Positions 10,215-22,609 of a DNA stretch of 41,451 nt are shown here, in pieces. Origin of the DNA: Saccoglossus kowalevskii. Taxonomy: Eukaryota; Hemichordata; Enteropneusta; Harrimaniidae. Under the pieces are notes generated by a model. That model did no database searches, was not told where the DNA came from, and saw nothing but the letters and a program-made list of their open reading frames with translations. Location: positions 1 to 41,451 of the forward strand of contig NW_003152919.1 in the NCBI RefSeq assembly GCF_000003605.2. The letters run 5' to 3'. Position 1 is the stretch's first letter. Each line of letters begins with the position of its first letter. The translations under genes and the position numbers were made by a program.

Positions 10215-12050
10215 TAGCTGCCTTTATGCAGAACACCCCAATGATGAACCCATTGCTTTGTTCCACTACTCCATAGCTGCCTTTATGCAGAACACCCCAA
10301 TGATGAACCCATTGCTTTGTTCCACTACTCCATAGCTGCCTTTATGCAGAACACCCCAATGATATGAACCCATTGCTTTGTTACACTACTCCGTAGCTGC
10401 CTTTATGCAGAACACCCCAATGATGAACCCATTGCTTTGTTCCACTACTCCGTAGCTGCCTTTATGCAGAACACCCCAATGATGAACCCATTGCTTTGTT
10501 CCACTACTCCATAGCAGCCTTTATGCAGAACACCCCAATGATATAAACCCATTGCTTTGTTCCACTACTCCATAGCTGCCTTTATGCAGAACACCCCAAT
10601 GATGAACCCATTGCTTTGTTACACTACTCCGTAGCTGCCTTTATGCAGAACACCCCAATGATGAACCCATTGCTTTGTTCCACTACTCCATAGCTGCCTT
10701 TATGCAGAACACCCCAATGATGAACCCATTGCTTTGTTCCACTACTCCATAGCTGCCTTTATGCAGAACACCCCAATGATGAACCCATTGTTTTGTTCTA
10801 CTCCTCCATAGCTGCCTTTATGCAGAACACCCCGATGAAGAACCCATTGCTTTGTTCAACTACTCCATAGCTGCCTTTATGCAGAACGCCCGATGAGGAA
10901 CCCATTGCTTTGTTTCACTACTCCATAGCTGCCTTTATGCAGAACACCCCAATGATGAACCTATTGCTTTGTTCCACTACTCCATAGCTGCCTTTATGCA
11001 GAACACCCAAATGATGAACCCATTGCTTTGTTCCACTACTCCATAGCTGCCTTTATGCAGAACACCCCAATGATGAACCCATTGCTTTGTTCCACTTCTC
11101 CATAGCTGCCTTTATGCAGAACACCCCAATGATGAACTCATTGCTTTGTTCTACTCCTCCATAGCTGCCTTTATGCAGAACACCCCGATGAGGAACGCAT
11201 TGCTTTGTTCAACTACTCCATAGCTGCCTTTATGCAGAACGCCCGATGAGGAACCCATTGTTTTGTTTCACTACTCCATAGCTGCCTTTATGCAGAACAT
11301 CCTAATGATGAATCCATTGCCTTGTTCTACTCCTCCATAGCTGCCTTTATGCAGAACACCCCGATGAGGAACCCATTGCTTTGTTCAACTACTCCATAGC
11401 TGCCTTTATGCAGAACGGCCGATGAGGAACCCATTGCTTTGTTTCACTACTCCATAGCTGCCTTTATGCAGAACACCCCAATGATGAACCCATTGCTTTG
11501 TTTCACTACTCCATAGCTGCCTTTATGCAGAACACCCCAATGATGAACCCATTGCTTTGTTCCACTACTCCATAGCTGCCTTTATGCAGAACACCCCAAT
11601 GATGAACCCATTGCTTTGTTCCACTACTCCATAGCTGCATTTATGCAGAACACCCAATGATGAACCCATTGCTTTGTTCCACTACTCCATAGCTGCCTTT
11701 ATGCAGAACACCCCAGTGATATGAACCCATTGCTTTGTTCCACTACTCCATAGCTGCCTTTATGCAGAACACCCCAATGATGAACCCATTGCTTTGTTCT
11801 ACTACTCCATAGCTGCCTTTATGCAGAATGCCCTAATGATGAACCCATTGCTTTGTTACACTACTCCATAGCTGCCTTCATGCAGAACACCCCAATGATG
11901 AACCCATTGCTTTGTTCCACTACTCCATAGCTGCCTTTATGCAGAACGCCCTAATGATGAACCCATTGCTTTGTTACACTACTCCATAGCTGCCTTTATG
12001 CAGAACACCCCAATGATGAACCCATTGCTTTGTTCTACTCCTCCATAGCT
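10215..12050 (+). repeat. Block G, copy 1 (partners 22728-24563 and 34363-36198)
   Basis: The three copies hold constant offsets of 12513 and 11635. Anchors are attgttttg (10791/23304/34939), acggccgatgagg (11415/23928), ccccagtgatatg (11711/24224/35859) and gaatgccc (11826/24339/35974). At 12055 this copy gains about 236 bases (four monomers, with gaatgccc and cataactgcc) before rejoining the order seen in the others with a gatatgaac monomer near 12300. Confidence 0.87.
11325..12050 (+). repeat. Block H, copy 1 (partner 17291-18016)
   Basis: The offset is 5966 at acggcc (11415/17381) and ccccagt (11711/17677). Both copies also begin with the rare attgccttg. Part of the same segment (11562-12010) also matches 16285-16740 at offset 4723. 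The difference between the two offsets is 1243, the exact period of the tandem duplication at 16-18 kb. Confidence 0.85.
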
Positions 12051-12599
12051 GCCTTTATGCAGAATGCCCTAATGATGAACCCATTGCTTTGTTACACTAC
12101 TCCATAGCTGCCTTTATGCAGAACACCCCAATGATGAACCCATTGCTTTGTTCCACTACTCCATAGCTGCCTTTATGCAGAACGCCCTAATGATGAACCC
12201 ATTGCTTTGTTCAACTACTCCATAACTGCCTTTATGCAGAACACCCCAATGATGAACCCATTGCTTTGTTCTACTCCTCCATAGCTGCCTTTATGCAGAA
12301 CACCCCAATGATATGAACCCATTGCTTTGTTCCACTACTCCATAGCTGCCTTTATGCAGAACACCCTAATGATGAACCCATTGCTTTGTTACACTACTCC
12401 ATAGCTGCCTTTATGCAGAACACCCCAAAGATGAACCCATTGCTTTGTTCTACTCCTCCATAGCTGCCTTTATGCAGAACACCCCAATGATATGAACCCA
12501 TTGCTTTGTTCAACTACTCCATAGCTGCCTTTATGCAGAACACCCTAATGATGAACCCATTGCTTTGTTTCACTACTCCATAGCTGCCTTTATGCAGAA

Positions 12600-13560
12600 C
12601 ACCCTAATGATGAACCCATTGCTTTGTTTTACTACTCCATAGCTGCCTTTATGCAGAACACCCTAATGATATGAACCCATTGCTTTGTTCCACTACTCCA
12701 TAGCTGCCTTTATGCAGAACGCCCTAATGATGAACCCATTGCTTTGTTCCACAACTCCATAGCTGCCTTTATGCAGAACACCCCAATGATGAACCCATTG
12801 CTTTGTTCTACTACTCCATAGCTGCCTTTATGCAGAACGCCCTAATGATGAACCCATTGCTTTGTTCTACTACTCCATAGCTGCCTTTATGCAGAACGCC
12901 CTAATGATGAACCCATTGCTTTGTTCCACTACTCCATAGCTTCCTTTATGCAGAACACCCTAATGATGAACCCATTCCTTTGTTCTACTACTCCATAGCT
13001 GCCTTTATGCAGAACACCCCAATGATGAACCCATTGCTTTGTTCTACTACTCCATAGCTGCCTTTATGCAGAACGCCCTAATGATAAACCCATTGCTTTG
13101 TTCCACTACTCCATAGCTGCCTTTATGCAGAACGCCCTAATGATGAACCCATTGCTTTGTTCCTCTACTCCATAGCTGCCTTTATGCAGAACGCCCCAAT
13201 GATGAACCCATTGCTTTGTTCTACTACTCCATAGCTGCCTTTATGCAGAACACCCTAATGATGACCCATTGCTTTGTTCCACTACTCCATAGCTGCCTTT
13301 ATGCAGACACCCTAATGATGAACCCATTACTTTGTTTCACTACTCATAGCTGCCTTTATGCAGACACCCCATGATGACCCATTACTTTGTTTCACTACTC
13401 CATAGCTGCCTTTATGCAGAACGCCCTAATGATGAACCCATTGCTTTGTTCTACTACTCCATAGCTGCCTTTATGCAGAACGCCCTAATTATAAACCCAT
13501 TGCTTTCTTCCACTACTCCATAGCTGCCTTATTGCAGAACGCCATAATGATGAACCCATT
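12600..13560 (+). repeat. Type I satellite region, copy 2 (short)
   Basis: About 16 monomers of ccctaatgatg type interrupt the type II array. Markers shared with the first type I region include the atagcttcct variant (12936, against 2541), aattataaaccc, ctttcttcc (13503, also in 27 kb) and the ccttattgcag/gccataatg pair (13527, against 2725 and 27045). Spacing between markers is about 407 bp longer than at 2541-2725, so seven or so extra monomers are present. The patch 13262-13385 inside it is unusually rich in small deletions. Confidence 0.75.
13262..13385. other. Indel-dense patch in the array
   Basis: Within about two monomers there are several short deletions: gatgacccattg (two bases lost, twice), gcagacacc (one or two bases lost, twice), ctactcatagctg (one base lost) and ccccatgatg (one base lost). 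No other copy in the window shares these changes. Low coverage or poor consensus polishing would explain the cluster. A genuinely degenerate pair of monomers is the alternative. Confidence 0.6.
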
Positions 13561-14890
13561 GCTTTGTTCCACTACTCCATAGCTGCCTTTGTACAGAACA
13601 CCCCGATGAGGAACCCATTGCTTTGTTCCACTACTCCATACCTGCCTTTGTACAGAACACCCCAATGATAAACCAATTGCTTTGTTTCACTACTCCATAG
13701 CTGCCTTTATGCAGAACGCCCTAATGGTGAACCCATTGCTTTGTTACACTACTCCATAGCTGCCTTCATGCAGAACGCCCTAATGATGAACCCATTGCTT
13801 TGTTACACTACTCCATAGCTGCCTTTATGCAGAACACCCTAATGATAAGCCCATTGCTTTGTTCCACTACTCCATAGCTGCCTTTATGTACAACACCGTA
13901 ATGATGAACCCATTGCTTTGTTCCACTACTCCATAGCTACCTTTATGCAGAACACCCCAATGATGAACCCATTGATTTGTTCTACTACTCCATAGCTGCC
14001 TTTATGCAGAACACCCTAATGATGAACCCATTGCTGTGTTCTACTACTCCATAGCTGCCTTTAAGCAGAACACCCCAATGATGAACCCATTGCTTTGTTT
14101 CACTACTCCATAGCTGCCTTTATGCAGAACACCTCAATGATGAACCCATTGATTTGTTCCGCTACTCCATAGCTGCCTTTATGCAGAACACCCCAATGAT
14201 GAACCCATTGCTTTGTTCTACTACTCCATAGCTACCTTTATGCAGAACACCCCAATGATGAACCCATTGATTTGTTCTACTACTCCATAGCTGCCTTTAT
14301 GCAGAACACCCTAATGATGAACCCATTGCTGTGTTCTACTACTCCATAGCTGCCTTTATGCAGAACACCCCAATGATGAACCCATTGCTTTGTTTCACTA
14401 CTCCATAGCTACCTTTATGCAGAACACCCCAATGATGAACCCATTGATTTGTTCTACTACTCCATAGCTGCCTTTATGCAGAACACCCTAATGATGAACC
14501 CATTGCTGTGTTCTACTACTCCATAGCTGCCTTTATGCAGAACACCCCAATGATGAACCCATTGCTTTGTTTCACTACTCCATAGCTGCCTTTATGCAGA
14601 ACACCCCAATGATGAACCCATTGCTTTGTTTCACTACTCCATAGCTGCCTTTATGCAGAACACCCCAATGATGAACCCATTGCTTTGTTTCACTACTCCA
14701 TAGCTGCCTTCATGCAGAACACCCTAATGATGAACCCATTGCTTTGTTTTACTACTCCATAGCTGCCTTCATGCAGAACGCCCTAATGATGAACCCATTG
14801 CTTTGTTACACTACTCCATAGCTGCCTTTATGCAGAACACCCTAATGATAAACCCATTGCTTTGTTTCACTACTCCATAGCTGCCTTTAT
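13560..14890 (+). repeat. Block I (type III), copy 1 (partner 29972-31302)
   Basis: The offset is 16412 at aaccaattgc (13671/30083), tttatgtacaacaccg (13881/30293) and the monomers that follow. It starts at a gtacagaacaccccgatgagg unit and ends at an ataaac unit with tail tttcactact. Upstream sequence is unrelated in monomer order, so the copied block boundary lies within one monomer of 13560 and 29972. Confidence 0.85.
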
Positions 14891-15412
14891 GCAGAACACC
14901 CTAATGATAAGCCCATTGCTTTGTTCCACTACTCCATAGCTGCCTTTATGTACAACACCGTAATGATGAACCCATTGCTTTGTTCCACTACTCCATAGCT
15001 ACCTTTATGCAGAACACCCCAATGATGAACCCATTGATTTGTTCTACTACTCCATAGCTGCCTTTATGCAGAACACCCTAATGATGAACCCATTGCTGTG
15101 TTCTACTACTCCATAGCTGCCTTTAAGCAGAACACCCCAATGATGAACCCATTGCTTTGTTTCACTACTCCATAGCTGCCTTTATGCAGAACACCTCAAT
15201 GATGAACCCATTGATTTGTTCCGCTACTCCATAGCTGCCTTTATGCAGAACACCCCAATGATGAACCCATTGCTTTGTTCTACTACTCCATAGCTACCTT
15301 TATGCAGAACACCCCAATGATGAACCCATTGATTTGTTCTACTACTCCATAGCTGCCTTTATGCAGAACACCCTAATGATGAACCCATTGCTGTGTTCTA
15401 CTACTCCATAGC
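13835..15412 (+). repeat. Tandem step of 1062 bp (18 monomers exactly)
   Basis: The run starting with ataagccc and tttatgtacaacaccg and ending with a ctgtgttc monomer occurs at about 13835-14350 and again at 14897-15412. The anchor cctttatgta lies at 13881 and 14943, 18 x 59 apart. The second partner copy at 29972-31302 contains only one round, so the doubling occurred in one lineage or was lost in the other. Confidence 0.85.
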
Positions 15413-16284
15413 TGCCTTTATGCAGAACACCCCAATGATATGAACCCATTGCTTTGTTCCACTACTCCATAGCTGCCTTTATGCAGAACACCCTAATGAG
15501 GAACCCATTGCTTTGTTCCACTACTCCATAGCTGCCTTTATGCAGAACACCCCAATGATGAACCCATTGCTATGTTCCACTATTCCATAGCTGCCTTTAT
15601 GCAGAACACCCTAATGAGGAACCCATTGCTTTGTTCCACTACTCCATAGCTGCCTTTATGCAGAACACCCTAATGATGAACCCATTGCTTTGTTCCACTA
15701 CTCCATAGCTGCCTTTATGCAGAACACCCTAATGATGAACCCATTGCTTTGTTCCACTACTCCATAGCTACCTTTATGCAGAACACCCCAATGATGAACC
15801 CATTGATTTGTTCTACTACTCCATAGCTGCCTTTGTACAGAACACCCCGATGATGAACCCATTGCTTTGTTCCACTACTCCATAGCTACCTTTGTACAGA
15901 ACACCCTATTGATGAACCCATTGCTTTGTTCTACTACTCCATAGCTGCCTTTATGCAGAACACCCCAATGATGAACCCATTGCTTTGTTCCACTACTCCA
16001 TAGCTGCCTTTATGCAGAACACCCTAATGAGGAACCCATTGCTTTGTTCCACTACTCCATAGCTGCCTTTGTACAGAACACCCCAATGATGAACCCATTG
16101 GTTTGTTTCACTACTCCATAGCTGCCTTTATGCAGAACACCCCAATGATGAACCCATTGCTTTGTTCTACTACTCCATAGCTGCCTTTATGCAGAACACC
16201 CCAATGATGAACCCATTGCTTTGTTCCACTACTCCATAGCTGCCTTTATGCAGAACACCCTAATGAGGAACCCATTGCTTTGTT

Positions 16285-18528
16285 CCACTACTCCATAGCT
16301 GCCTTTATGCAGAACACCCCAATGATGAACCCATTGCTTTGTTCCACTACTCCATAGCTGCATTTATGCAGAACACCCAATGATGAACCCATTGCTTTGT
16401 TCCACTACTCCATAGCTGCCTTTATGCAGAACACCCCAGTGATATGAACCCATTGCTTTGTTCCACTACTCCATAGCTGCCTTTATGCAGAACACCCCAA
16501 TGATGAACCCATTGCTTTGTTCTACTACTCCATAGCTGCCTTTATGCAGAATGCCCTAATGATGAACCCATTGCTTTGTTACACTACTCCATAGCTGCCT
16601 TCATGCAGAACACCCCAATGATGAACCCATTGCTTTGTTCCACTACTCCATAGCTGCCTTTATGCAGAACGCCCTAATGATGAACCCATTGCTTTGTTAC
16701 ACTACTCCATAGCTGCCTTTATGCAGAACACCCCAATGATGAACCCATTGCTTTGTTCTACTCCTCCATAGCTGCCTTTATGCAGAACACCCCAATGATA
16801 TGAACCCATTGCTTTGTTCCACTACTCCATAGCTGCCTTTATGCAGAACACCCAAATGATGAACCCATTGCTTTGTTACACTACTCCATAGCTGCCTTTA
16901 TGCAGAACACCCCAATGATGAACCCATTGCTTTGTTCTACTCCTCCATAGCTGCCTTTATGCAGAACACCCCAATGATATGAACCCATTGCTTTGTTCCA
17001 CTACTCCATAGCTGCCTTTATGCAGAACACCCTAATGAGGAACCCATTGCTTTGTTTCACTACTCCATAGCTGCCTTTATGCAGAACACCCTAATGATGA
17101 ACCCATTGCTTTGTTCCACTACTCCATAGCTGCCTATATGCAGAACACCCTAATGATGAACCCATTGCTTTGTTCCACTACTCCATAGCTGCCTTTATGC
17201 AGAACACCCTAATGATGAACCCATTGCTTTGTTTCACTACTCCATAGCTGCCTTTATGCAGAACACCCTAATGAGGAACCCATTGCCTTGTTCTACTCCT
17301 CCATAGCTGCCTTTATGCAGAACACCCCGATGAGGAACCCATTGCTTTGTTCAACTACCCCATAGCTGCCTTTATGCAGAACGGCCGATGAGGAACCCAT
17401 TGCTTTGTTTCACTACTCCATAGCTGCCTTTATGCAGAACACCCCAATGATGAACCCATTGCTTTGTTTCACTACTCCATAGCTGCCTTTATGCAGAACA
17501 CCCCAATGATGAACCCATTGCTTTGTTCCACTACTCCATAGCTGCCTTTATGCAGAACACCCCAATGATGAACCCATTGCTTTGTTCCACTACTCCATAG
17601 CTGCCTTTATGCAGAACACCCAATGATGAACCCATTGCTTTGTTCCACTACTCCATAGCTGCCTTTATGCAGAACACCCCAGTGATATGAACCCATTGCT
17701 TTGTTCCACTACTCCATAGCTGCCTTTATGCAGAACACCCCAATGATGAACCCATTGCTTTGTTCTACTACTCCATAGCTGCCTTTATGCAGAACATCCT
17801 AATGATGAACCCATTGCTTTGTTACACTACTCCATAGCTGCCTTCATGCAGAACACCCCAATGATGAACCCATTGCTTTGTTCCACTACTCCATAGCTGC
17901 CTTTATGCAGAACGCCCTAATGATGAACCCATTGCTTTGTTACACTACTCCATAGCTGCCTTTATGCAGAACACCCCAATGATGAAGCCATTGCTTTGTT
18001 CTACTCCTCCATAGCTGCCTTTATGCAGAACACCCCAATGATATGAACCCATTGCTTTGTTCCACTACTCCATAGCTGCCTTTATGCAGAACACCCTAAT
18101 GATGAACCCATTGCTTTGTTACACTACTCCATAGCTGCCTTTATGCAGAACACCCCAATGATGAACCCATTGCTTTGTTCTACTCCTCCATAGCTGCCTT
18201 TATGCAGAACACCCCAATGATATGAACCCATTGCTTTGTTCCACTACTCCATAGCTGCCTTTATGCAGAACACCCTAATGAGGAACCCATTGCTTTGTTT
18301 CACTACTCCATAGCTGCCTTTATGCAGAACACCCTAATGATGAACCCATTGCTTTGTTCCACTACTCCATAGCTGCCTATATGCAGAACACCCTAATGAT
18401 GAACCCATTGCTTTGTTCCACTACTCCATAGCTGCCTTTATGCAGAACACCCTAATGATGAACCCATTGCTTTGTTTCACTACTCCATAGCTGCCTTTAT
18501 GCAGAACACCCTAATGAGGAACCCATTG
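16285..18528 (+). repeat. Tandem duplication of 1243 bp (21 monomers plus 4)
   Basis: Bases 16285-17285 recur at 17528-18528. Anchors are ccccagtgatatg (16434/17677) and gcctatatgcag (17133/18376), both 1243 apart. Bases 17285-17528 between the copies carry attgccttg and acggcc, a match to 11325 onward. The arrangement is explained by out-of-register exchange between two copies of the 11.3-12.0-kb block. Confidence 0.86.
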
Positions 18529-18790
18529 CTTTGTTCAACTACTCCATAGCTGCCTTTATGCAGAACGCCCGATGAGGAACCCATTGCTTTGTTTCACTAC
18601 TCCATAGCTGCCTTTATGCAGAACACCACGATGAGGAACCCATTGCTTTGTTCAACTACTCCATAGCTGCCTTTATGCAGAACGCCCGATGAGGAACCCA
18701 TTGCTTTGTTCCACTACTCCATAGCTGCCTTTATGCAGAACGCCCGATGAGGAACCCATTGCTTTGTTTCACTACTCCATAGCTGCCTTT
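17291..18790 (+). repeat. Block J, copy 1 (partner 23838-25280)
   Basis: The offset is 6547 at acggcc (17381/23928), ccccagt (17677/24224) and gcctatatgcag (18376/24923). Near 25140 the partner lacks the accacgatgagg monomer present here at 18625, a clean one-unit deletion that also separates it from the 36.8-kb copy. Confidence 0.84.
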
Positions 18791-21700
18791 ATGCAGAACA
18801 CCCCAATGATGAACCCATTGCTTTGTTCTACTCCTCCATAGCTGCCTTTATGCAGACCACCCCAATGATGAACCCATTGCTTTGTTCCACTACTCCATAG
18901 CTGCCTTTATGCAGAACACCCCAATGTTGAATCCATTGCTTTGTTCTACTCCTCCATAGCTGCCTTTATGCAGAACACCCCGATGAGGAACCCATTGCTT
19001 TGTTCAACTACTCCATAGCTGCCTTTAAGCAGAACGCCCGATGAGGAACCCATTGCTTTGTTTCACTACTCCGTAGCTGCCTTTATGCAGAACACCCCAA
19101 TGATGATCCCATTGCTTTGTTCTACTCCTCCACAGCTGCCTTTATGCAGAACACCATGATGAGGAACCCATTGCTTTGTTCAACTACTCCATAGCTGCCT
19201 TTATGCAGAACGCCCGATGAGGAACCCATTGCTTTGTTTCACTACTCCATAGCTGCCTTTATGCAGAACACCCCAATGATGAACCCATTGCTTTGTTCTA
19301 CTCCTCCATAGGTGCCTTTATGCAGAACACCCCGATGAGGAACCCATTGGTTTGTTCAACTACTCCATAGCTGCCTTTATGCAGAACACCTGATGAAGAA
19401 CCCATTGCTTTGTTTCAGTACTCCATAGCTGCCTTTATGCAGAACACCCCAATGATATGAACCCATTGCTTTGTTCCACTACTCCATAGCTGCCTTTATG
19501 CAGAACCCAATGTGAACCCATTGCTTTGTTACACTACTCCGTAGCTGCCTTTATGCAGAACACCCCAATGATGAACCCATTGCTTTGTTCCACTACTCCA
19601 TAGCTGCCTTTATGCAGAACACCCCAATGATGAACCCATTGCTTTGTTCCACTACTCCATAGCTGCCTTTATGCAGAACCCCCCAATGATGAACCCATTG
19701 CTTTTTTCTACTCCTCCATAGCTGCCTTTATTCAGAACACCCCGATGAGGAACCCATTGCTTTGTTCAACTACTCCATAGCTGCCTTTATGCAGAACACC
19801 CTAATGAGGAACCCATTGCTTTGTTCCACTACTCCATAGCTGCCTTTATGCAGAACACCCTAATGATGAACCCATTGCTTTGTTCCACTACTCCATAGCT
19901 GCCTTTATGCAGAACACCCCGATGATGAACCCATTGCTTTGTTCAACTACTGCATAGCTGCCTTTATGCAGAACACCCTAATGATGAACCCATTGATTTG
20001 TTCTAGTACTCCATAGCTGCCTTTATGTACAACACCGTAATGATGAACCCATTGCTTTGTTCCACTACTCCATAGCTACCTTTATGCAGAACACCCCAAT
20101 GATGAACCCATTGATTTGTTCTACTACTCCATAGCTGCCTTTATGCAGAACACCCCAATGATGAACCCATTGCTTTGTTCTACTCCTCCATAGCTGCCTT
20201 TATGCAGACCACCCCAATGATGAACCCATTGCTTTGTTCCACTACTCCATAGCTGCCTTTATGCAGAACACCCCAATGATGAACCCATTGCTTTGTTCCA
20301 CTTCTCCATAGCTGCCTTTATGCAGAACACCCTAATGATGAACCCATTGCTTTGTTCTACTCCTCCATAGCTGCCTTTATGCAGAACACCCCGATGAGGA
20401 ACCCATTGCTTTGTTCAACTACTCCATAGCTGCCTTTATGCAGAACACCCCAATGATGAACCCATTGCTTTGTTCTACTCCTCCATAGCTGCCTTTATGC
20501 AGAACACCACGATGAGGAACCCATTGCTTTGTTCAACTACTCCATAGCTGCCCTTATGCAGAACGCCCGATGAGGAACCCATTGCTTTGTTTCACTACTC
20601 CATAGCTGCCTTTATGCAGAACACCCCAATGATGAACCCATTGCTTTGTTCTACTCCTCCATAGCTGTCTTTATGCAGAACACCCCGATGAGGAACCCAT
20701 TGCTTTGTTCAACTACTCCATAGCTGCCTTTATGCAGAACGCCCGATGAGGAACCCATTGCTTTGTTTCACTACTCCATAGCTGCCTTTATGCAGAACAC
20801 CCTAATGATGAACCCATTGCTTTGTTTCACTACTCCATAGCTGCCTTTATGCAGAACACCCCAATGATGAACCCATTGCTTTGTTCCACTACTCCATAGC
20901 TGCCTTTATGCAGAACACCCCAATGATGAACCCATTGCTTTGTTCCACTACTCCATAGCTGCCTTTATGCAGAACACCCCAATGATATGAACCCATTGCT
21001 TTGTTACACTACTCCGTAGCTGCCTTTATGCAGAACACCCCAATGATGAACCCATTGCTTTGTTCCACTACTCCATAGCTGCCTTTATGCAGAACACCCC
21101 AATGATATGAACCCATTGCTTTGTTACACTACTCCGTAGCTGCCTTTATGCAGAACACCCCAATGATGAACCCATTGCTTTGTTCCACTACTCTGTAGCT
21201 GCCTTTATGCAGAACACCCCAATGATGAACCCATTGCTTTGTTCCACTACTCCATAGCTGCCTTTATGCAGAACACCCCAATGATATGAACCCATTGATT
21301 TGTTCCACTACTCCATAGCTGCCTTTATGCAGAACACCCCAATGATGAACCCATTGCTTTGTTACACTACTCCGTAGCTGCCTTTATGCAGAACACCCCA
21401 ATGATGAACCCATTGCTTTGTTCCACTACTCCATAGCTGCCTTTATGCAGAACACCCCAATGATGAACCCATTGCTTTGTTCCACTACTCCATAGCTGCC
21501 TTTATGCAGAACACCCCAATGATGAACCCATTGCTTTGTTCTACTCCTCCATAGCTGCCTTTATGCAGAACACCCCGATGAGGAACCCATTGCTTTGTTT
21601 CACTACTCCATAGCTGCCTTTATGCAGAACACCCCAATGATGAACCTATTGCTTTGTTCCACTACTCCATAGCTGCCTTTATGCAGAACACCCTAATGAT

Positions 21701-22609
21701 AAACCCATTGCTTTGTTCCACTACTCCATAGCTGCCTTTATGCAGAACGCCCGATGAGGAACCCATTGCTTTGTTTCACTACTCCATAGCTGCCTTTATG
21801 CAGAACACCCCAATGATGAACCCATTGCTTTGTTCTACTCCTCCATAGCTGCCTTTATGCAGAACACCCCAATGATGAACCCATTGCTTTGTTCTACTCC
21901 TCCATAGCTGCCTTTATGCAGAACACCCCAATGATGAACCCATTGCTTTGTTCCACTACTCCATAGCTGCCTTTATGCAGAACACTCCAATGATGAACCC
22001 ATTGCTTTGTTCCACTACTCCATAGCTGCCTTTATGCAGAACACCCAAATGATGAACCCATTGCTTTGTTCCACTACTCCATAGCTGCCTTTATGCAGAA
22101 CACCCCAATGATGAACCCATTGCTTTGTTCCACTTCTCCATAGCTGCCTTTATGCAGAACACCCTAATGATGAACCCATTGCTTTGTTCTACTCCTCCAT
22201 AGCTGCCTTTATGCAGAACACCCCGATGAGGAACCCATTGCTTTGTTCAACTACTCCATAGCTGCCTTTATGCAGAACGCCCGATGAGGAACCCATTGCT
22301 TTGTTTCACTACTCCATAGCTGCCTTTATGCAGAACACCCCAATGATGAACCCATTGCTTTGTTCTACTCCTCCATAGCTGCCTTTATGCAGAACACCAC
22401 GATGAGGAACCCATTGCTTTGTTCAACTACTCCATAGCTGCCCTTATGCAGAACGCCCGATGAGGAACCCATTGCTTTGTTTCACTACTCCATAGCTGCC
22501 TTTATGCAGAACACCCCAATGATGAACCCATTGCTTTGTTCTACTCCTCCATAGCTGCCTTTATGCAGAACGCCTGATGAGGAACCCATTGCTTTGTTTC
22601 ACTACTCCA

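Larger units (their letters stand above)
8395..10215 (+). repeat. Block F, copy 1 (partners 27645-29283 and 32540-33900)
   Basis: Anchors are ccatggctg (8793, 27862, 32938), aattgtatg (~9178, ~28247, ~33383), gtacag with attggtttg (9638, 28706, 33841), and for the 27-kb copy also cacagctgcc (9979/29046) and accatgatgagg (10000/29068). Offsets are about 19068 and 24145-24203. Comparing the five or so monomers after ccatggctg, the 33-kb copy is the fullest. This copy lacks the acctcaatg monomer and the 27-kb copy lacks the tctactact monomer. Confidence 0.87.
3010..12600 (+). repeat. Type II satellite region, copy 1
   Basis: Ccccaatgatg, gatgagg (59- and 58-bp forms) and gatatgaac (61-bp) monomers prevail, with tails tctactcct, caactact, tttcactact and acactact. 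The ccgtag variant of ccatag commonly follows the gatatgaac/acactact monomer. The stretch holds several internal tandem duplications (885, 1004, 237 and 2657 bp offsets) and source or sister copies of blocks seen again at 17-25 kb, 27-29 kb and 32-41 kb. No coding or RNA gene is visible. Confidence 0.85.
13560..15430 (+). repeat. Type III satellite region, copy 1
   Basis: This region is distinguished by rare monomers: gtacagaacaccccgatgagg, aaccaattgc (13671), ataagccc, tttatgtacaacaccg (13881-13890 and 14943), gctacc, ttaagcag, acctcaatg with a ccgctact tail, and the ctgtgttctactact form. It carries an internal 1062-bp (18-monomer) tandem duplication. Bases 13560-14890 recur at 29972-31302. 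No gene is seen. Confidence 0.85.

Noticed and set aside
13560..14890. Transposable element carried in the array
   Set aside because: The block is made of the same 59-bp units, with no terminal repeats, target-site duplications, coding frame or unrelated sequence. Exchange within the array explains it.
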